Origin: Pseudomonadota bacterium
Lineage (GTDB): Bacteria > Pseudomonadota > Alphaproteobacteria > Acetobacterales > Acetobacteraceae
Length of the DNA: 7,424 nt
Assembly (NCBI GenBank): GCA_021826565.1
Contig: JAKAZJ010000081.1
Location: forward strand, 1 to 7,424
Direction: 5' to 3'
The position numbers were made by a program, and so were the translations under genes. Below are positions 6,439 to 7,424 of the stretch, piece after piece. Below the pieces are notes generated by a model that saw only the letters and a list, made by a program, of their open reading frames with translations, ran no database searches and had not been told where the DNA came from. How positions within the stretch are numbered: the stretch's first letter is position 1; each line of letters opens with the position of its first letter.

Positions 6439-7424
6439 TCAGGCTGGCGCCATCGCCTCGGCCCGCCGTCCGCCGGTCCGGCCCTGTCGCGTCAGCAGGA
6501 ACCCGACCACCGCCAGATTGGCCAGATTGAATAGCACGCCGGCGCCGAAGGCCGGCGCGTAGAACCCGAAATGGTCATACAGCGCGCCCGCGAACCAACT
6601 GCCGAACGCCATCCCGCTCATGGCCGTGAACAGGATCAACGGGACCCGCCAGGCCGCCTCGATGGAGGGGAACAGGTCGCGCACCGCCAGCACGTAACCC
6701 GGGATGATGCCCGCGAAGCCCAGGCCGAACGCGGCCGAGACGGCGAACAACCCGGCCTCGTTCGTGGTCAGCAGGAACGCCGCGATCGCGGTGGCCTGCG
6801 CCGCCGACCCGGCCATCACCGTCGCCAGCCCGCCATAGCGATCGGCGAACAAGCCCCAGGCCTGACGGCTGAGGAACGCCGCGCCGAGCAGCACCGACAG
6901 CATCGTCGCCCCGGTACCCGCGCCCAGCCCCAGCCCGCCGCAATATGCGACCAGATGAGCGGATGGGATCGCCATCGGCACGCAGCAGCAGAACCCGGCC
7001 AGGCACAGCAACGCCTGCGCCGCGCCCGGCCGCATCCCTATGACCCGCGCGCCCCGCGCTATTCCATCCCGCGTCGCCCCGCGGGCTTTCGGTGCCGCCA
7101 CCGCCGGCACCGGCGGCGGGGCCAGGAACACCACCGCCAGCGGCACGATCACGGCAAGCGTCAGCGCCGCGTACGCCTCCATCACCACCTGCCAGCCGAA
7201 TCGCGCCATTGCCCGCTCGAACAGCCAGGGCCAGATCATCCCGGCGATGTACTGACCCGACGAGATCAGCGCGATCGCGGTCCCGCGCTTGCGGTCGAAC
7301 CAGCGCGAGACATAGGTGACCAGCGGCGGATAGATCGCCCCGTTGCCCAGCAGCCCGATCAGCACGCCGTGGCCCACATACAACCCGGCCACGCCGCCCC
7401 GTGTGGACACGACCAGGCCCGCCG
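6439..7424 (-). CDS. Major facilitator superfamily transporter (partial, N-terminus beyond right edge)
   Basis: The frame is open to the window edge and the first one or two membrane helices are missing, so the GTG at 7410 is not the true start. Counting residues from that GTG: GHGVLIGLLGNGAIYPPL (13-30), SRWFDRKRGTAIALISSGQY (35-54), a loop at about 98-125 between the two halves, a cysteine-rich helix with CCCVPMAIPSAHLVAYC (141-157), the second-half signature WGLFADRYGGL (185-195), and LFPSIEAAWRV (246-256). These fit the monocarboxylate/oxalate-formate-like branch of the superfamily, whose members carry small organic anions across the inner membrane. The substrate is unknown. About ten helices are visible. 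The C-terminus is short and basic (residues 308-323). It is the first gene of a probable two-gene operon with the small membrane protein 34 bases downstream. Confidence 0.88.
   Translation of the reverse strand, partial: AGLVVSTRGGVAGLYVGHGVLIGLLGNGAIYPPLVTYVSRWFDRKRGTAIALISSGQYIAGMIWPWLFERAMARFGWQVVMEAYAALTLAVIVPLAVVFLAPPPVPAVAAPKARGATRDGIARGARVIGMRPGAAQALLCLAGFCCCVPMAIPSAHLVAYCGGLGLGAGTGATMLSVLLGAAFLSRQAWGLFADRYGGLATVMAGSAAQATAIAAFLLTTNEAGLFAVSAAFGLGFAGIIPGYVLAVRDLFPSIEAAWRVPLILFTAMSGMAFGSWFAGALYDHFGFYAPAFGAGVLFNLANLAVVGFLLTRQGRTGGRRAEAMAPA

Noticed and set aside
6940..7002. Cysteine-rich helix of the transporter (five Cys in 22 residues) as a possible metal or redox site
   Set aside because: I recall similar CCVPMA...HLVAYC sequences in related transporters, so it looks like a family trait and not a special feature here.

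Overview
The window is a GC-rich stretch of bacterial chromosome. Codon use (G/C at most third positions), a DUF4130-UdgX fusion, a PEP-CTERM protein and a family of small FHQG-type membrane proteins together suggest an alphaproteobacterium, most likely in or near the Acetobacteraceae (Rhodospirillales). This placement is an inference from gene style. There is no rRNA or other marker gene to settle it.

Layout, left to right. On the minus strand is the first 16 codons of a gene with a twin-arginine-like N-terminus (1-48). A complete MBL-fold metallo-hydrolase lies upstream of it on the same strand (152-1012). A 341-base divergent intergenic region (1013-1353) carries a cluster of inverted and direct repeats. 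On the plus strand follow a DUF4130-UdgX uracil-DNA glycosylase fusion (1354-2649) and, 76 bases later, an aldehyde dehydrogenase of the succinate-semialdehyde type (2726-4159). Only 25 bases separate the stop of that gene from the stop of a convergent minus-strand gene, a parallel beta-helix protein with a C-terminal PEP-CTERM sorting signal (4185-5687). A 276-base gap (5688-5963) holds no confident gene. Two more minus-strand genes close the window: a four-helix conserved membrane protein (5964-6404) and, 34 bases upstream of it, a major facilitator transporter whose N-terminus is cut by the right edge (6439-7424).

How the genes may work together. The transporter and the small membrane protein look like a two-gene operon. 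The metallo-hydrolase and the partial Tat-type gene may be co-transcribed. The udgX fusion and the dehydrogenase share a strand but have no obvious functional link. The window looks like a mosaic of independent short transcription units. I see no insertion sequence, phage gene, tRNA, rRNA or CRISPR array.

Most worth a second look are the repeat cluster between the metallo-hydrolase and udgX, the PEP-CTERM beta-helix protein that has no visible signal peptide, and the udgX fusion without its usual radical-SAM partner and with an eroded DUF4130 tail. I do not see convincing evidence of a wholly new system.
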